Notes under the pieces: model-generated
What the model saw: the letters and a program-made list of their open reading frames with translations, nothing else
Told to the model about the DNA's origin: nothing
Database searches by the model: none
Source: JAAYAY01 sp964429355
GTDB lineage: Bacteria; Planctomycetota; Planctomycetia; Pirellulales; Thermoguttaceae
Assembly: GCA_964429355.1 (NCBI GenBank)
Contig: CAYSCH010000089.1
Location: 1-27,404, forward strand
DNA: 27,404 nt
Direction: 5' to 3'
Shown: piece by piece, positions 16,281 through 24,720 of the stretch
How positions within the stretch are numbered: the stretch's first letter is position 1
Layout: every line of letters begins with the position of its first letter
Made by a program: the position numbers and the translations under genes

Positions 16281-17335
16281 CACTCCCGATCCAGCGTCAA
16301 CACCACCCCCACCACGGCCTGAAGCGTCTTGGCGGCAGCCGCCACGTCGACCAGTTCCGGGGTGTCGGTCTCCAGGTGGTAGTTGGGATCGGCATAGGGC
16401 CACGAGCCGATCACGATGATCGCCGACTTGTAGCCGGCCTTCACAAAGGAGCCGTCGTCGTTGCCGGGCTGGTCCTGCTTGACAACCCGATGCTGCAGAC
16501 CGATTTCAAAACGGTCGTTCACCGCCCCCACCAGTGCCGCCAGCCTGTCGCCCGGCGATTCCGTGTAGGCCGTCACGCAAGGCAGCTTGCCGGCCGCCGT
16601 TTCTTCCGGCGACTTGACCCCGATCCCGTCAAGGTTCAGCACGGCGATGACGTTGTCGCCCCGCTCCTTGGCCTTCTCCGCCGCGGTCACGCTCGTCCAC
16701 GGCGTGTGTTCTTCGTTACACAGCAGGAATCGAATCGTCCGCTCGGAATCGTACTTCGCCAGAACTCGAGCCACCTCGAGCACGCCTACCGTGCCGATCG
16801 CATTGTCGTTGGCCCCGGGCGAATCGATCCAGCTCTGGGAGTCCTTGTGGGCAACCAGCAGAATGATCTCCTCGGGTTTCGAACGGCCTTTCCGCTCCGC
16901 GTACAGATTGTAGGCCGTGTACCAGGGATCCTCGGGCTTGGAGGGTGAGTACTGATGGTGGGGGTTCTTTGTAAGGTCTCGCCGGTAGGCCTGGACCTGC
17001 ACCGGTTCTCGCTCGACCTGATAGCCCCAGGATTCCAGTTTGCCGGCCAGATAATCGTCGGCTTCATGCAGGGTGCATTTCTCATGGCCGGGCAGCGTGA
17101 GGTTCAGCTTGCGGTAGGGCAGCGGCGACTTGCACAGATAGAACAGGTTCTGTTTCATCTGCTCGCCGTCGACCGTATCGAGGATGAGGCGGATAGTCTC
17201 GGCCTCGCCGTCGCGCTGCCACGTGGCGGTCCAGGCTTCGATGGCGGAAGCCTCTTCCGCGGCGTAAGCGGCAGGTGCGACGCCAGAGAGCAGGATGCCC
17301 AGCAGGGCGAAGGCAGCGACGAGTGTTCGTTTCAT
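16280..17335 (-). CDS. Secreted M28-family metallopeptidase
   Basis: 351 aa, Sec signal peptide MKRTLVAAFALLGILLSGVAPAA. The co-catalytic two-zinc M28 site is complete by motif: His163 and Asp165 in LVAHKDSQ, Asp177 in SPGANDNAIG (bridging ligand), Glu208/Glu209 in CNEEH (catalytic base and ligand), Asp in VLNLDGIG and His320 in NYHLETDTP. The family contains aminopeptidases and related exopeptidases acting outside the cytoplasm; specificity cannot be read. ATG 17335 has AGGAG seven bases upstream. The kinase-like gene upstream ends 4 nt inside it (ATGA), and the STAS gene downstream overlaps by 1 nt, so this is the middle of a tight operon. Length is on the short side but no motif is missing. 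Confidence 0.92.
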   Translation of the reverse strand: MKRTLVAAFALLGILLSGVAPAAYAAEEASAIEAWTATWQRDGEAETIRLILDTVDGEQMKQNLFYLCKSPLPYRKLNLTLPGHEKCTLHEADDYLAGKLESWGYQVEREPVQVQAYRRDLTKNPHHQYSPSKPEDPWYTAYNLYAERKGRSKPEEIILLVAHKDSQSWIDSPGANDNAIGTVGVLEVARVLAKYDSERTIRFLLCNEEHTPWTSVTAAEKAKERGDNVIAVLNLDGIGVKSPEETAAGKLPCVTAYTESPGDRLAALVGAVNDRFEIGLQHRVVKQDQPGNDDGSFVKAGYKSAIIVIGSWPYADPNYHLETDTPELVDVAAAAKTLQAVVGVVLTLDRE

Positions 17336-18294
17336 GATGGATCTCCTGGAGGGAAGTTCTGTCGCCATTCGATTTGAGCCAGTTTTACGGCGCCGGCGAC
17401 CGGCTGCTCGACCACGGCTATTGGGGCCGGCGTCAGGCCGAGCTGCGCGAGGTGCGACCGAAGCCTCTGCCGCAAGTCGGTGTCGGCGCAGAGTACCCCG
17501 CCCGTCAGGGCGAGCGGGAAGGTTGCCTTGTCAAGCTCCAAGTTTCGGGCCACCGCCTCGACCATGACGGCAAGCTCGCCGGCAGCTTCGTCGACGATCT
17601 GCCTGGCGACCGTATCGCCCCCCGCGGCCGCCTCGGTGACCACCTGCGCCAGGGCCGCGATCTTGGCCCGATCGCCGGCCCGTCCATAAACGCAGAGCAC
17701 CAGGTCGTCGGGCACGGCAAGGTCGAGATGTTTGAGGAAGTCCTCCAGGAGCAGCGTCTGGGGGCCGCGGCCGTCGACTGCCTTGACCGCGGCTCGCAGT
17801 CCGGCAACGGCCATCGCATAGGCGCTCCCCTCGTCGCCAAAAAGATACCCCCAGCCCCCCGATCGTGCCGAGCGGCCGTCGGCCGTCTGGCCGAAGCAGA
17901 ACGAGCCGGTGCCGGAGATCAGCCCCAGGCCCCAGCCGTCGGGAGACCCTGCGGCGATGATGGGGAGTGCGTCGCTGACGGCACGGAACCGCTGGGCCAA
18001 CTGCCGCCCGGCAGCCCAATCCACCAGAATCTTGCGATTGGCCTCGCGGCTCGACCCGGCCAGCCCCAGCACCGCCGCGGCCACAGGACCCGGTTCGACA
18101 CCCGCATCGGCGAAGGCGGCATCCACGGCAGCGTCCAGGTTTGCCAGCGCCGTCTGCACACCGACCGCCTGAAAATTGCCCGGTCCTCCCAGGCCGACGC
18201 CCACGGGGGCCGGATCGCCCTCCTTGCCGGCAAGCCACGCGAGAACTTTCGTGCCGCCGCCGTCGATTCCCAGAACAAGGTCGTTGGTTTGCAT
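17332..18294 (-). CDS. BadF/BadG-type ATPase, N-acetylglucosamine-kinase-like
   Basis: 320-aa ASKHA-fold sugar kinase. The phosphate-1 motif is LGIDGGGTKVLAWLAG (about residues 8-23). GGPGNF follows, then LGLAGSSREANRKIL, VSDALPIIAAGSPDGWGLGL and ISGTGSFCFG (phosphate-2 region), SGGWGYLFGDEGSAY (the signature of the BadF/NagK group) and LTGGVLCAD near the C-terminus (adenosine region). It probably phosphorylates GlcNAc or a related amino sugar in the cytoplasm, consistent with salvage of cell-wall or host-glycan sugars. ATG 18294 is chosen because the phosphate-1 motif starts soon after; no good ribosome-binding site is visible. It appears to be the first gene of the operon reading toward 15472, and its stop overlaps the peptidase start. 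Confidence 0.88.
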   Translation of the reverse strand: MQTNDLVLGIDGGGTKVLAWLAGKEGDPAPVGVGLGGPGNFQAVGVQTALANLDAAVDAAFADAGVEPGPVAAAVLGLAGSSREANRKILVDWAAGRQLAQRFRAVSDALPIIAAGSPDGWGLGLISGTGSFCFGQTADGRSARSGGWGYLFGDEGSAYAMAVAGLRAAVKAVDGRGPQTLLLEDFLKHLDLAVPDDLVLCVYGRAGDRAKIAALAQVVTEAAAGGDTVARQIVDEAAGELAVMVEAVARNLELDKATFPLALTGGVLCADTDLRQRLRSHLAQLGLTPAPIAVVEQPVAGAVKLAQIEWRQNFPPGDPS

Positions 18295-18393
18295 GGTGTG
18301 TGACTGTTGGCCCGCGATTTTGCTGAGAGAGAGGAAGCTGAACGGGTCCACCTTACGACAGATTCGCGCGTGTTGCCAGAGACGGCGATGGTA

Positions 18394-18615
18394 TCACCAC
18401 AGCCGAGTAACGCCATAAGCGTCCCATGCCTTGTCCGCACTGATAGCCTGCATCTGCTCCGCCATCGCTTGGGCAATCATCAGTCGGTCGAACGGATCAC
18501 GGTGGTGGTAGGGCATCGTCGTCAGCAAGGCCGTGTGATTCGGTTGGATGGGCAGAAAAAGAAACCCGTTGTTCGTCACCGCTCGCTCGATGAACGCTTC
18601 AAACGGGATCGGCAG
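18394..18615 (-). pseudogene. Truncated VapC-like PIN-domain toxin (C-terminal half)
   Basis: About 70 codons remain: PFEAFIERAVTNNGFLFLPI, HTALLTTMPYHHRDPFDRLM, IAQAMAEQMQAISADKAWDAYGVTRLW and a stop. HHRDPFDRLMIAQA is the hallmark of the VapC/PIN subgroup paired with Phd-type antitoxins. The N-terminal half with the first catalytic Asp (normally in an 'LLDTHxxLW' strand) is gone. Instead the frame runs backward into the antitoxin gene in another reading frame. With only part of the acidic metal site left, it cannot be an active nuclease. Confidence 0.8.
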
Positions 18616-18829
18616 CGTCCTCAAAATCCGCCAGATGCTCGTCGTCGTCCTCCACAATGGTAAGAAGTCCTCTGCAATTGCCGAATTGCGGCTTTGCCTG
18701 CCACGCTGGAACGATGCGGGCAACGGGCTGTTGATTCCGCACGATCACGACTTCCTCACCCGGTCCCAAATCAGCGATGATTTCGCCGAGCGTGGCTTGC
18801 GCCACGTCGAGTTCAACGGTCTTGATCAT
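18599..18829 (-). CDS. Phd/VapB-type antitoxin, 3' end replaced by a deletion junction
   Basis: 76 aa: MIKTVELDVAQATLGEIIAD, then GPGEEVVIVRNQQPVARIVP (Phd/YefM fold with the 'R-ng-pvArivp' strand), and the toxin-binding tail RGLLTIVEDDDEHLADFE followed by an aberrant DAADPV. ATG 18829 has GGAG seven bases upstream. The DNA-binding part is complete, so autorepression is possible. After LADFE the frame runs into the middle of the PIN toxin gene out of phase, which shows that the end of the antitoxin gene and the first part of the toxin gene were deleted together. Confidence 0.75.
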   Translation of the reverse strand: MIKTVELDVAQATLGEIIADLGPGEEVVIVRNQQPVARIVPAWQAKPQFGNCRGLLTIVEDDDEHLADFEDAADPV

Positions 18830-18987
18830 GTCTGTACTCCACTGCCTGACGATCCTCATCCGATACCAGAATAGCCTGCAAGGCAATGACTGACAATTGC
18901 CTTCGTCGTCTCCGGGATCGCCGAGCAAATCGCCCTTCCCGACCCCTTTGACCGGCCGGCTGCGGTAAGGGATTTCCGGAAACGCCG

Positions 18988-19323
18988 TTACCGATCTCCA
19001 TCCGATACGCCCCTTTCCTCACGGACACGGGCCGGCGAATCCAGCACCCACGCCGCCCCCATGCAGAGTTCCGCCGATTCAGGATATCGGGCGAGAATCC
19101 TGTCCACCTCGCCGATCCAATACTCGGCCTGCTCGGGCGGTTCCTGATTGCTGATCGGGGTGTGCTTCCAGCCCGTCCAGCCGAGGGCCTCGCCGCGGAA
19201 GGTGGTGGCGATTGTCTCCCAGCCGGTCTCCATCGGCCTGGCGATGACGGCCAGGCGAACCGCGGCGACCGCCAGGGCGATCAGCAGAAGTGACCAGGCG
19301 GTTCGGTGAAGCCAGATCCTCAT
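18988..19323 (-). pseudogene. N-terminal fragment of a membrane-anchored protein
   Basis: 111 codons: one membrane segment (AWSLLLIALAVAAVRLAVIA, residues about 9-28), then an extracytoplasmic part (MTG-type leader removed) with PEQAEYWIGEVDRILARYPE and SAELCMGAAWVLDSPARV. The helical, pair-wise look (YPESAELCMGAAWVLD) resembles the start of a TPR-like helical repeat, and the frame ends shortly after it. Together with the decayed vapBC locus next door this suggests a truncated gene. No Shine-Dalgarno of note. It could instead be a complete short protein of an unknown family. Confidence 0.4.
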
Positions 19324-19430
19324 CTTCGCGGCCTCAGAATTGCGGGGGACGATGGGTTATTCGAGGCGACCGGCAAGATATTCGCTCTTTCCCGACACAC
19401 TTCCCCGACTGGCCATGCTCGTACAGCAAT

Positions 19431-19475
19431 TTGACATCCGCCAGCCCAAATGGTACAGTGTATGGCAGATTGCCA
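19431..19475 (+). promoter_or_regulatory. Promoter and operator-like palindromes of the tacAT-like operon
   Basis: A perfect -35 TTGACA (19431-19436) is followed after 17 nt by TACAGT (19454-19459). TACAGTGTA (19454-19462) is a 4+1+4 palindrome over the -10, and TGGCAGATTGCCA (19463-19475) is a perfect 5+3+5 palindrome just downstream. DUF1778 antitoxins are RHH proteins that repress their own promoters through such sites. The antitoxin ATG is about 43 nt after the -10. Confidence 0.6.
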
Positions 19476-19501
19476 CATGGGTTCATTTGCGGAGTCTCGC
19501 C

Positions 19502-19786
19502 ATGACTGCTGCGGGAAATGACGCACGACTGAACTTCCGGCTCCCTCTGGAGTTGAAACAGATCATCGAGCAGGCCGCTGCCCACACCGGGCAGACGGTG
19601 AGTGACTACGCAGTCTCGACGCTCGTTGAGAATGCACGTCGAGTCATCGACGAGCACGATCGTACTGTGTTGAGTCGGCGCGATCGAGCTGTCTTCATCA
19701 AACTGCTCGACGACGAAACCGCCAAACCGAATCAGGCGCTTGCTGCGGCGGCCCGGAAGTACAAACGTCAGCGGGCGCAGCGGTGA
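19502..19786 (+). CDS. TacA-like antitoxin (DUF1778, ribbon-helix-helix)
   Basis: 94 aa. The N-terminal RHH is NDARLNFRLPLELKQIIEQA followed by AAHTGQTVSDYAVSTLVENA. The C-terminal half (RVIDEHDRTVLSRRDRAVFI, then LLDDETAKPNQALAAAARKY) is the extended toxin-wrapping tail; 'LS..D...F...Ld....PN.aL..A...Y' is a hallmark of antitoxins paired with GNAT toxins. ATG 19502 has GGAG seven bases away; the longer frame from 19340 would start upstream of the promoter. It overlaps the acetyltransferase by 4 nt (GTGA). It should both neutralise the toxin and repress the promoter at 19431. Confidence 0.9.
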   Translation: MTAAGNDARLNFRLPLELKQIIEQAAAHTGQTVSDYAVSTLVENARRVIDEHDRTVLSRRDRAVFIKLLDDETAKPNQALAAAARKYKRQRAQR

Positions 19787-20307
19787 TGTCCCCGTTCGAA
19801 ATCCGCCGTTTCGCTCCGTCGCTCGATCGCTCGCACTTCGACTGTGGCGTCTCTTCCCTCAACGACTGGCTGGAGAAACAGGTCAGCCAATACCAGCGGC
19901 GAGACCTTGCGCGGACCTATGTAGCCCTGCCACGCGGCGACTCTCGCGTGGTGGGATACTATGCCCTTTCCACGCATCGCGTCAGTCACGAGGTATTGCC
20001 GGCGGACCAGGCAAAAGGGTTGCCGCGGCTCGACGTGCCCGTAGTCCTCATAGGCCGGTTGGCTGTCGACAAACCCCTTCAAGGTCAGGGATTGGGAGCC
20101 ACACTGCTTCTTGACGCGTTGGCGCGCTCCGCACATATCTCACGCCACGTCGGCGTTCGCGCCGTGGAAGTGGACGCCATCGACCAATCCGCGAAGACCT
20201 TCTATCTCAAATACGGATTCGTTCCCTTACTCGATGACCCCAGACATCTCTTCTTGCCGATGCACGTCATCCGCAAATTGGACTTGCCCGAGACGGAAGT
20301 GGATTGA
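19783..20307 (+). CDS. TacT-like GNAT acetyltransferase toxin
   Basis: 174 aa GNAT fold: FAPSLDRSHFDCGVSSLNDW (typical start of TacT/AtaT-like toxins), VVGYYALSTHRV strand, then acetyl-CoA binding motif A GRLAVDKPLQGQGLGATLLL with the pyrophosphate loop QGQGLG. The C-terminal signature DQSAKTFYLKYGFVPLLDDP contains the Tyr usually acting as general acid. Known homologues acetylate the amino group of charged tRNAs and stop translation; the tRNA target here is not readable. All core motifs are intact, so the pair is likely functional. The start is GTG 19783 or ATG 19786, both overlapping the antitoxin stop. The stop codon directly abuts the convergent gene's stop. Confidence 0.9.
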   Translation: MMSPFEIRRFAPSLDRSHFDCGVSSLNDWLEKQVSQYQRRDLARTYVALPRGDSRVVGYYALSTHRVSHEVLPADQAKGLPRLDVPVVLIGRLAVDKPLQGQGLGATLLLDALARSAHISRHVGVRAVEVDAIDQSAKTFYLKYGFVPLLDDPRHLFLPMHVIRKLDLPETEVD

Positions 20308-23300
20308 TCATCTCTTCCCGCGGAACCGTATCGCCACCTCGATCTCCTTCCCAAAAGGCACCAGCGTCCCTTCTGCATGGAGCCAGTCTTCCGGCTGCGT
20401 CCAGACCGTCGTGTTGATCTGCGACGAAACCTGCTGCCCGTCCGCAAACATCAGGTCAAGCCACACGCGGCGGATTTTGAAACAGTCGCTGCCGGGATTG
20501 GAGATCGAGAACGTGTTTGCCAGATCAAGCGTGGCGATCGCCTCGCCCGCGAGCGGCAATTCCACGTCGGGGCCCCAGTCGTTCTGGACGCCGGCGGTGG
20601 CGGCTTCGACTCCGCGCGACGCCGGCAAGGGACCGATCGCGATGCCATTGAGCGTTCCCGTGGAAATGTAAGGCTCGCTCCCCTGCAGGCCAATCCCCTG
20701 GAAGCGGAGCTTGCCGGAAACCGCGCTGCGCAGGAACTTCACGTCCACTTGCTCGGGCATGTTGGGTCCGTCGACGTGCGTCAGCTCGACCGGTTCCTCA
20801 TGCAGTGTGCGCACCGGCACGGGCACGGCAGTTCTCAATCGCAGGCTCGCCCAACGGGCCCAGTCGCCGGAGGAATTGTCCGTCTTGCCCACGTCGGCGA
20901 TCAGCTTGAGCTGCACCGTCTTGCCCGCCCAGCGGCCAAGGTCAACCGACCACCCGTCCCAGGCGTGCTTGTCCCAGACCCGCTCGGCGGCCAGCGTTTC
21001 CTTTCCGTCTTGATCGACGACCGCCACCTGGTAGAGGATTCCGTCTCCCACATCGCTGCCGTCTCCCTTGCCGATCTCGCACTGGAAGGCGGCTGGAATA
21101 TCGGGCAGTGTGATCGCCTCGGTCAACGCGAACACGTAACCGGTCCCGCCCATATAGGGCGGGTGCATCGACCAGCCGTCGCGCTCGCTGCCGCCACAGG
21201 CAAGTTGATTCTCCGAGTGCACGTAGCCGTAGGTCTGGCCGAAATCGCTCGTTTCCTCCTGGCCGCGAAGCCGCATTCCAAACCGGGCGAAGGCCGGCCA
21301 GGGTGCCGCTTCGGCGATCTGCTCTTCCGTCTTCAGCCACCAGGTCTTCTTGTGAACCAACGGTCCCGCTTCGATGCTCAACTCGGCCGGTCGAACACTC
21401 TCAAGACGTGGCGGCTCCAGCTCACGCGAGATGGTAATCGTTTGCTCGGGCACAAGCTGCCGCTGCTCCTTCTTGCCGAGAATCTGAATCGCCGCGTCTG
21501 TCGGGTGACCAACGTGGGGTACGAGTTCAACACTCAGCGCATCGCTCGTCAACCGGGCCTTGAGATCGGCCAGCGGAACGACGAGAAAATCGAACCACTG
21601 GTCTCCGACGCGGTGCCAGAAGAGCTGTCCCATGGGGGCATCGGCGGGGACCTCAACCGTGGCGTTCGTTCCGCCTTGAATCTGTACCGACTCGCCGGGA
21701 ATGGCGGTCGCGGGGGCGGAAACGGCTTGGTTCGCCGGTTCGGACTTGGGTGTGAGGAGGTAGCTGAAGGCGTTCGGAACCGGTTCCACAAACACCAGGC
21801 CCCGGCTGGTCCGCGTTTCGGCCGGCCCGATCGGCTGGCCAGCCTCGTCGAGCGCAACGGCCTCGTCCTGGCGTCCCTCAAGCCCGATTCCAAACCCCAC
21901 CTCGCACCCGACGGGGATCAGTTCCACCTTGCCGTCCTCGCGCCGGTGGGCGATGAGCTGGCCATCGCAAGCCGCACGCTCAAACCGCGCAAAATGGCCC
22001 CGGCCGTTGCCATACGTGTATTTCGGACCATCCACGTAGTCGGCCCGCCGGCCGTCGACGAGCGCGCTCAGCCCGACCAGGTCCTTCTTCTTGGTGTCGC
22101 AGGCATACCAGCCGAAAGGCGGCAGGACGACGGGCGACGCTGACGGTCCATCGCTCGGGTGAATTGTCCACGTTTCCTGCGGGTGCCCGTTGACCCACAC
22201 CTCCATCCCCTCGCGGTAGCGGGTGCGGATCTGCGAACGGCGGTAGGCGCCGCTGGCCAGGGCCGTGCTCGTATCGAGCAGATGGCTGCCGGCGTCGCTG
22301 TAGCGGATCGATTCGACCGTGTCTGCAGCATACCTTGGATGAATCTGTTGAACACTGAAATAGCTGCGGAGCGATTCGGCCTCGCCCGCCTCGCGGACGA
22401 AGAACCCCGTGTGTCCGAAGGCCAGCGTGGCGGCCAGGAACTGGTCGAGCTTGGCGGCCCAATTGTCGGCCGTGATCCTCCCCGAACGCGACTCGCCAAA
22501 GAACATGCCCGTGTTGCCCATGCCGAAATTGCAGCACAGCGGATGGAGCTTCAACAGGTCGAAATCCACCAGCCACGGATTCTCGTCCAGGCGCGCAGCC
22601 TGATCCTGGCCATAATTGCCGTCGGTCAGGCCGCAGTAGTACCAGTGGTTGTTGCCTTCGCTGTAGACCGGACCGTTCCAGGTCTGCTTCTGGTGGAGCA
22701 TGATCTCGCCGTAGGCATAGATCACGTCGGCCATGCGGCCGGCGCCGGGCACGCGGGCGTCGTAGTCCACGCTCGACCAGGGCGTCACCGCTGTGTGGAC
22801 GTCGCAATAAGAGGTGTCGAGCTGAAACTTCTCTTGAATCACCGGCGAGAGATGACTCTCCAATTCCACGGCCCGGGTCGGCTTGAGCAGGTAGCAGCGA
22901 GCCCAGGCAGGCTTCAATTGGCCGTCGCTCATGCGAACAACTCGTTGCGGATCCCAGTGCTCGTTGACCGGGGCGAAATCGAGGTAATTGTTGTAGATTC
23001 CATAACGCAGCCCCAGCCCCCGCATAAAACGGGAGTATTCGGCCTGGCCTTCGTCGCCCCCCTTTTCCGGTGCCGCGCGGGTACGGAGGGTGAAACTCTC
23101 GCCGCCGTCGCGCCAGCCAACCTCGTGATCCGTCACAACGATCTCGGTCATGCCAAACCGCGCCACCCGCTTCCAGAAGTCGGCATCCGCCTGGCGATCC
23201 GAGGCGCCGTGGGCTCGCCACACGCGGCTCCCGGTCACCTCCATCCATGGCGATTTCGGGTTGGGCATCGTGGGCAGCACTTCTTCGAACGTGGGGGCGG

Positions 23301-24720
23301 CGGTGAGGAACAGCCGTTCAAAACAGTCGTTCCTGCCAGCCTGCTGCCTCGTCTCGGGATTCCAGAGCCGATGATAGCGGGTTCCCCCGTGATAGGTGAC
23401 ACCCGTCGAAGCGATCTCGTTGACGGCGAAAAACTCCGACGCATTGGTGCGAAAATGATCGAACAGCCCCATCATGAACAGCGGCTTGGCGGCGTCTGTG
23501 CAAACCAACGCCGCAGGCCGTACCGATCCGCAGGTGAGGTACGGCACCGTGACCAGTTCGACCTGCTTGAGCCCGACGGCCCTGCCCGTGCGGACTTCTC
23601 CCACGACTCCTCCGCGACATTCGAAGTCGACGACCAACGATTTCTGCCAGAGACGGAGCCGCAGAATTCCATCAGCCGTATGATCGCCCCATTGGTAGCG
23701 CCAACGGGCGGTAACGACGTCGTCGGCCAGGTGGCAGTCAAGCAGTTCTGCCTTGTCAGCAGCGACCGGAGCTTCTTCGCCCGCCGCCTGGAAGCGGAAT
23801 CCACCGTCGACCATGGGCTGAAATCGCACGTCGCCCGGGCCGATCACTTCGACATCGCTGAGGTCCCCCTTGGCCGGACGATAGCGGTAGGCAATCCGAG
23901 TATCGGAACCTTCGTAGGTGAAAGAATACGTGTCTCCTTCCTGTTCTCCCCCAACACGAAAATCGCTCGTGGCGTTCTGGGGCAAGATCGTCTCTTCCCG
24001 ATTGGGAAAAGGAAGCCGTCCGGGGCCCGTATTCACGCCGGGCGATTGCCCCGCGAAGGGTTCGACGCCGCGGAGCGGCCGCGGTTCGAACGCGAGCGGT
24101 TCGAACTCCTCCCGGTAGATGGTCAGATTGTCGAAGTAGAGGGTCCGGTCCTCACGATTGGAGCCGCCGGCCATCTCGATGGAATCGACCATGCCTCCGT
24201 CCTTCAGCAGCCCGATCTGCTCGGGCGTGAACCGGCGGTGCATGAGAAACCATTCTTTCCAGTGCACCCGTCCCATTTCCACGCGGCTGATCTGCCCGGC
24301 GGCCGAACGAAGCACCACCGTGATCGAAACCTGGGGGGTGCTTGGGTCGGAACTGTAGGCCCAATTGTTCCCATACACCCATAGCGTCACGCAATCTGCC
24401 CCGTCAGCCACGGGAAGCGGCTTCGGCGGCCTCAGGGTAACAACCGGCCCCCCACCATCGGCCCGATAGGTAAGCTTGCCCACGAACTTGCCCCAGAGCT
24501 GCTGCTCACGCGAAGCTGCCAGCCTGGCCACGGAGTGTTTCACGGCCACCGTCCAGCCGTCCAGATTCTCGAAGTCCACCAGGGCCGGACGAGGGTCCTC
24601 GACGCGGCCGGCCCAGTCCATCTCGTAAGGCCGTTTTCCAATGGGGGGTTCGGCAGCCAGGCTGGTGCCCAGAAGCCCGAGAATAGTAAGAATTCCCGTC
24701 CAGACTTGCGGTTTCTTCAT
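20308..24720 (-). CDS. Very large secreted protein, probable multidomain glycoside hydrolase
   Basis: 1470 aa with Sec signal MKKPQVWTGILTILGLLGTSLA. N-terminal region (about 40-215): a jelly-roll, carbohydrate-binding-like segment starting DFENLDGWTVAVKHS and ending RTLYFDNLTIYREEF. Next comes a beta-rich super-sandwich-like part (about 240-470) and a central TIM-barrel-like domain (about 495-830) with TEIVVTDHEVGWRDGG, LRYGIYNNYLDFAP, FQLDTSYCDVHTAVTPW, PVYSEGNNHWYYCG and HTGFFVREAGEAE. Asp635 in LDTSYCD and Glu688 in YSEGNNHW are the best candidates for nucleophile and acid/base, by analogy with retaining alpha-glycosidases of the GH101/GH31/GH36 type. C-terminal beta domains follow (HAWDGWSVDLGRWAGKTVQL, WARWASLRLR). 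I cannot name the family firmly. ATG 24720 has GAGG upstream. It is divergent from a fucosidase, suggesting joint attack on a complex glycan. Confidence 0.75.
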   Translation of the reverse strand: MKKPQVWTGILTILGLLGTSLAAEPPIGKRPYEMDWAGRVEDPRPALVDFENLDGWTVAVKHSVARLAASREQQLWGKFVGKLTYRADGGGPVVTLRPPKPLPVADGADCVTLWVYGNNWAYSSDPSTPQVSITVVLRSAAGQISRVEMGRVHWKEWFLMHRRFTPEQIGLLKDGGMVDSIEMAGGSNREDRTLYFDNLTIYREEFEPLAFEPRPLRGVEPFAGQSPGVNTGPGRLPFPNREETILPQNATSDFRVGGEQEGDTYSFTYEGSDTRIAYRYRPAKGDLSDVEVIGPGDVRFQPMVDGGFRFQAAGEEAPVAADKAELLDCHLADDVVTARWRYQWGDHTADGILRLRLWQKSLVVDFECRGGVVGEVRTGRAVGLKQVELVTVPYLTCGSVRPAALVCTDAAKPLFMMGLFDHFRTNASEFFAVNEIASTGVTYHGGTRYHRLWNPETRQQAGRNDCFERLFLTAAPTFEEVLPTMPNPKSPWMEVTGSRVWRAHGASDRQADADFWKRVARFGMTEIVVTDHEVGWRDGGESFTLRTRAAPEKGGDEGQAEYSRFMRGLGLRYGIYNNYLDFAPVNEHWDPQRVVRMSDGQLKPAWARCYLLKPTRAVELESHLSPVIQEKFQLDTSYCDVHTAVTPWSSVDYDARVPGAGRMADVIYAYGEIMLHQKQTWNGPVYSEGNNHWYYCGLTDGNYGQDQAARLDENPWLVDFDLLKLHPLCCNFGMGNTGMFFGESRSGRITADNWAAKLDQFLAATLAFGHTGFFVREAGEAESLRSYFSVQQIHPRYAADTVESIRYSDAGSHLLDTSTALASGAYRRSQIRTRYREGMEVWVNGHPQETWTIHPSDGPSASPVVLPPFGWYACDTKKKDLVGLSALVDGRRADYVDGPKYTYGNGRGHFARFERAACDGQLIAHRREDGKVELIPVGCEVGFGIGLEGRQDEAVALDEAGQPIGPAETRTSRGLVFVEPVPNAFSYLLTPKSEPANQAVSAPATAIPGESVQIQGGTNATVEVPADAPMGQLFWHRVGDQWFDFLVVPLADLKARLTSDALSVELVPHVGHPTDAAIQILGKKEQRQLVPEQTITISRELEPPRLESVRPAELSIEAGPLVHKKTWWLKTEEQIAEAAPWPAFARFGMRLRGQEETSDFGQTYGYVHSENQLACGGSERDGWSMHPPYMGGTGYVFALTEAITLPDIPAAFQCEIGKGDGSDVGDGILYQVAVVDQDGKETLAAERVWDKHAWDGWSVDLGRWAGKTVQLKLIADVGKTDNSSGDWARWASLRLRTAVPVPVRTLHEEPVELTHVDGPNMPEQVDVKFLRSAVSGKLRFQGIGLQGSEPYISTGTLNGIAIGPLPASRGVEAATAGVQNDWGPDVELPLAGEAIATLDLANTFSISNPGSDCFKIRRVWLDLMFADGQQVSSQINTTVWTQPEDWLHAEGTLVPFGKEIEVAIRFRGKR

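Noticed and set aside
20377..24384. Two long plus-strand frames inside the 1470-aa gene
   Set aside because: No signal, motif or ribosome-binding site; the composition is typical of the complement of a GC-rich gene, while the minus-strand product has a signal peptide and ordered domains.
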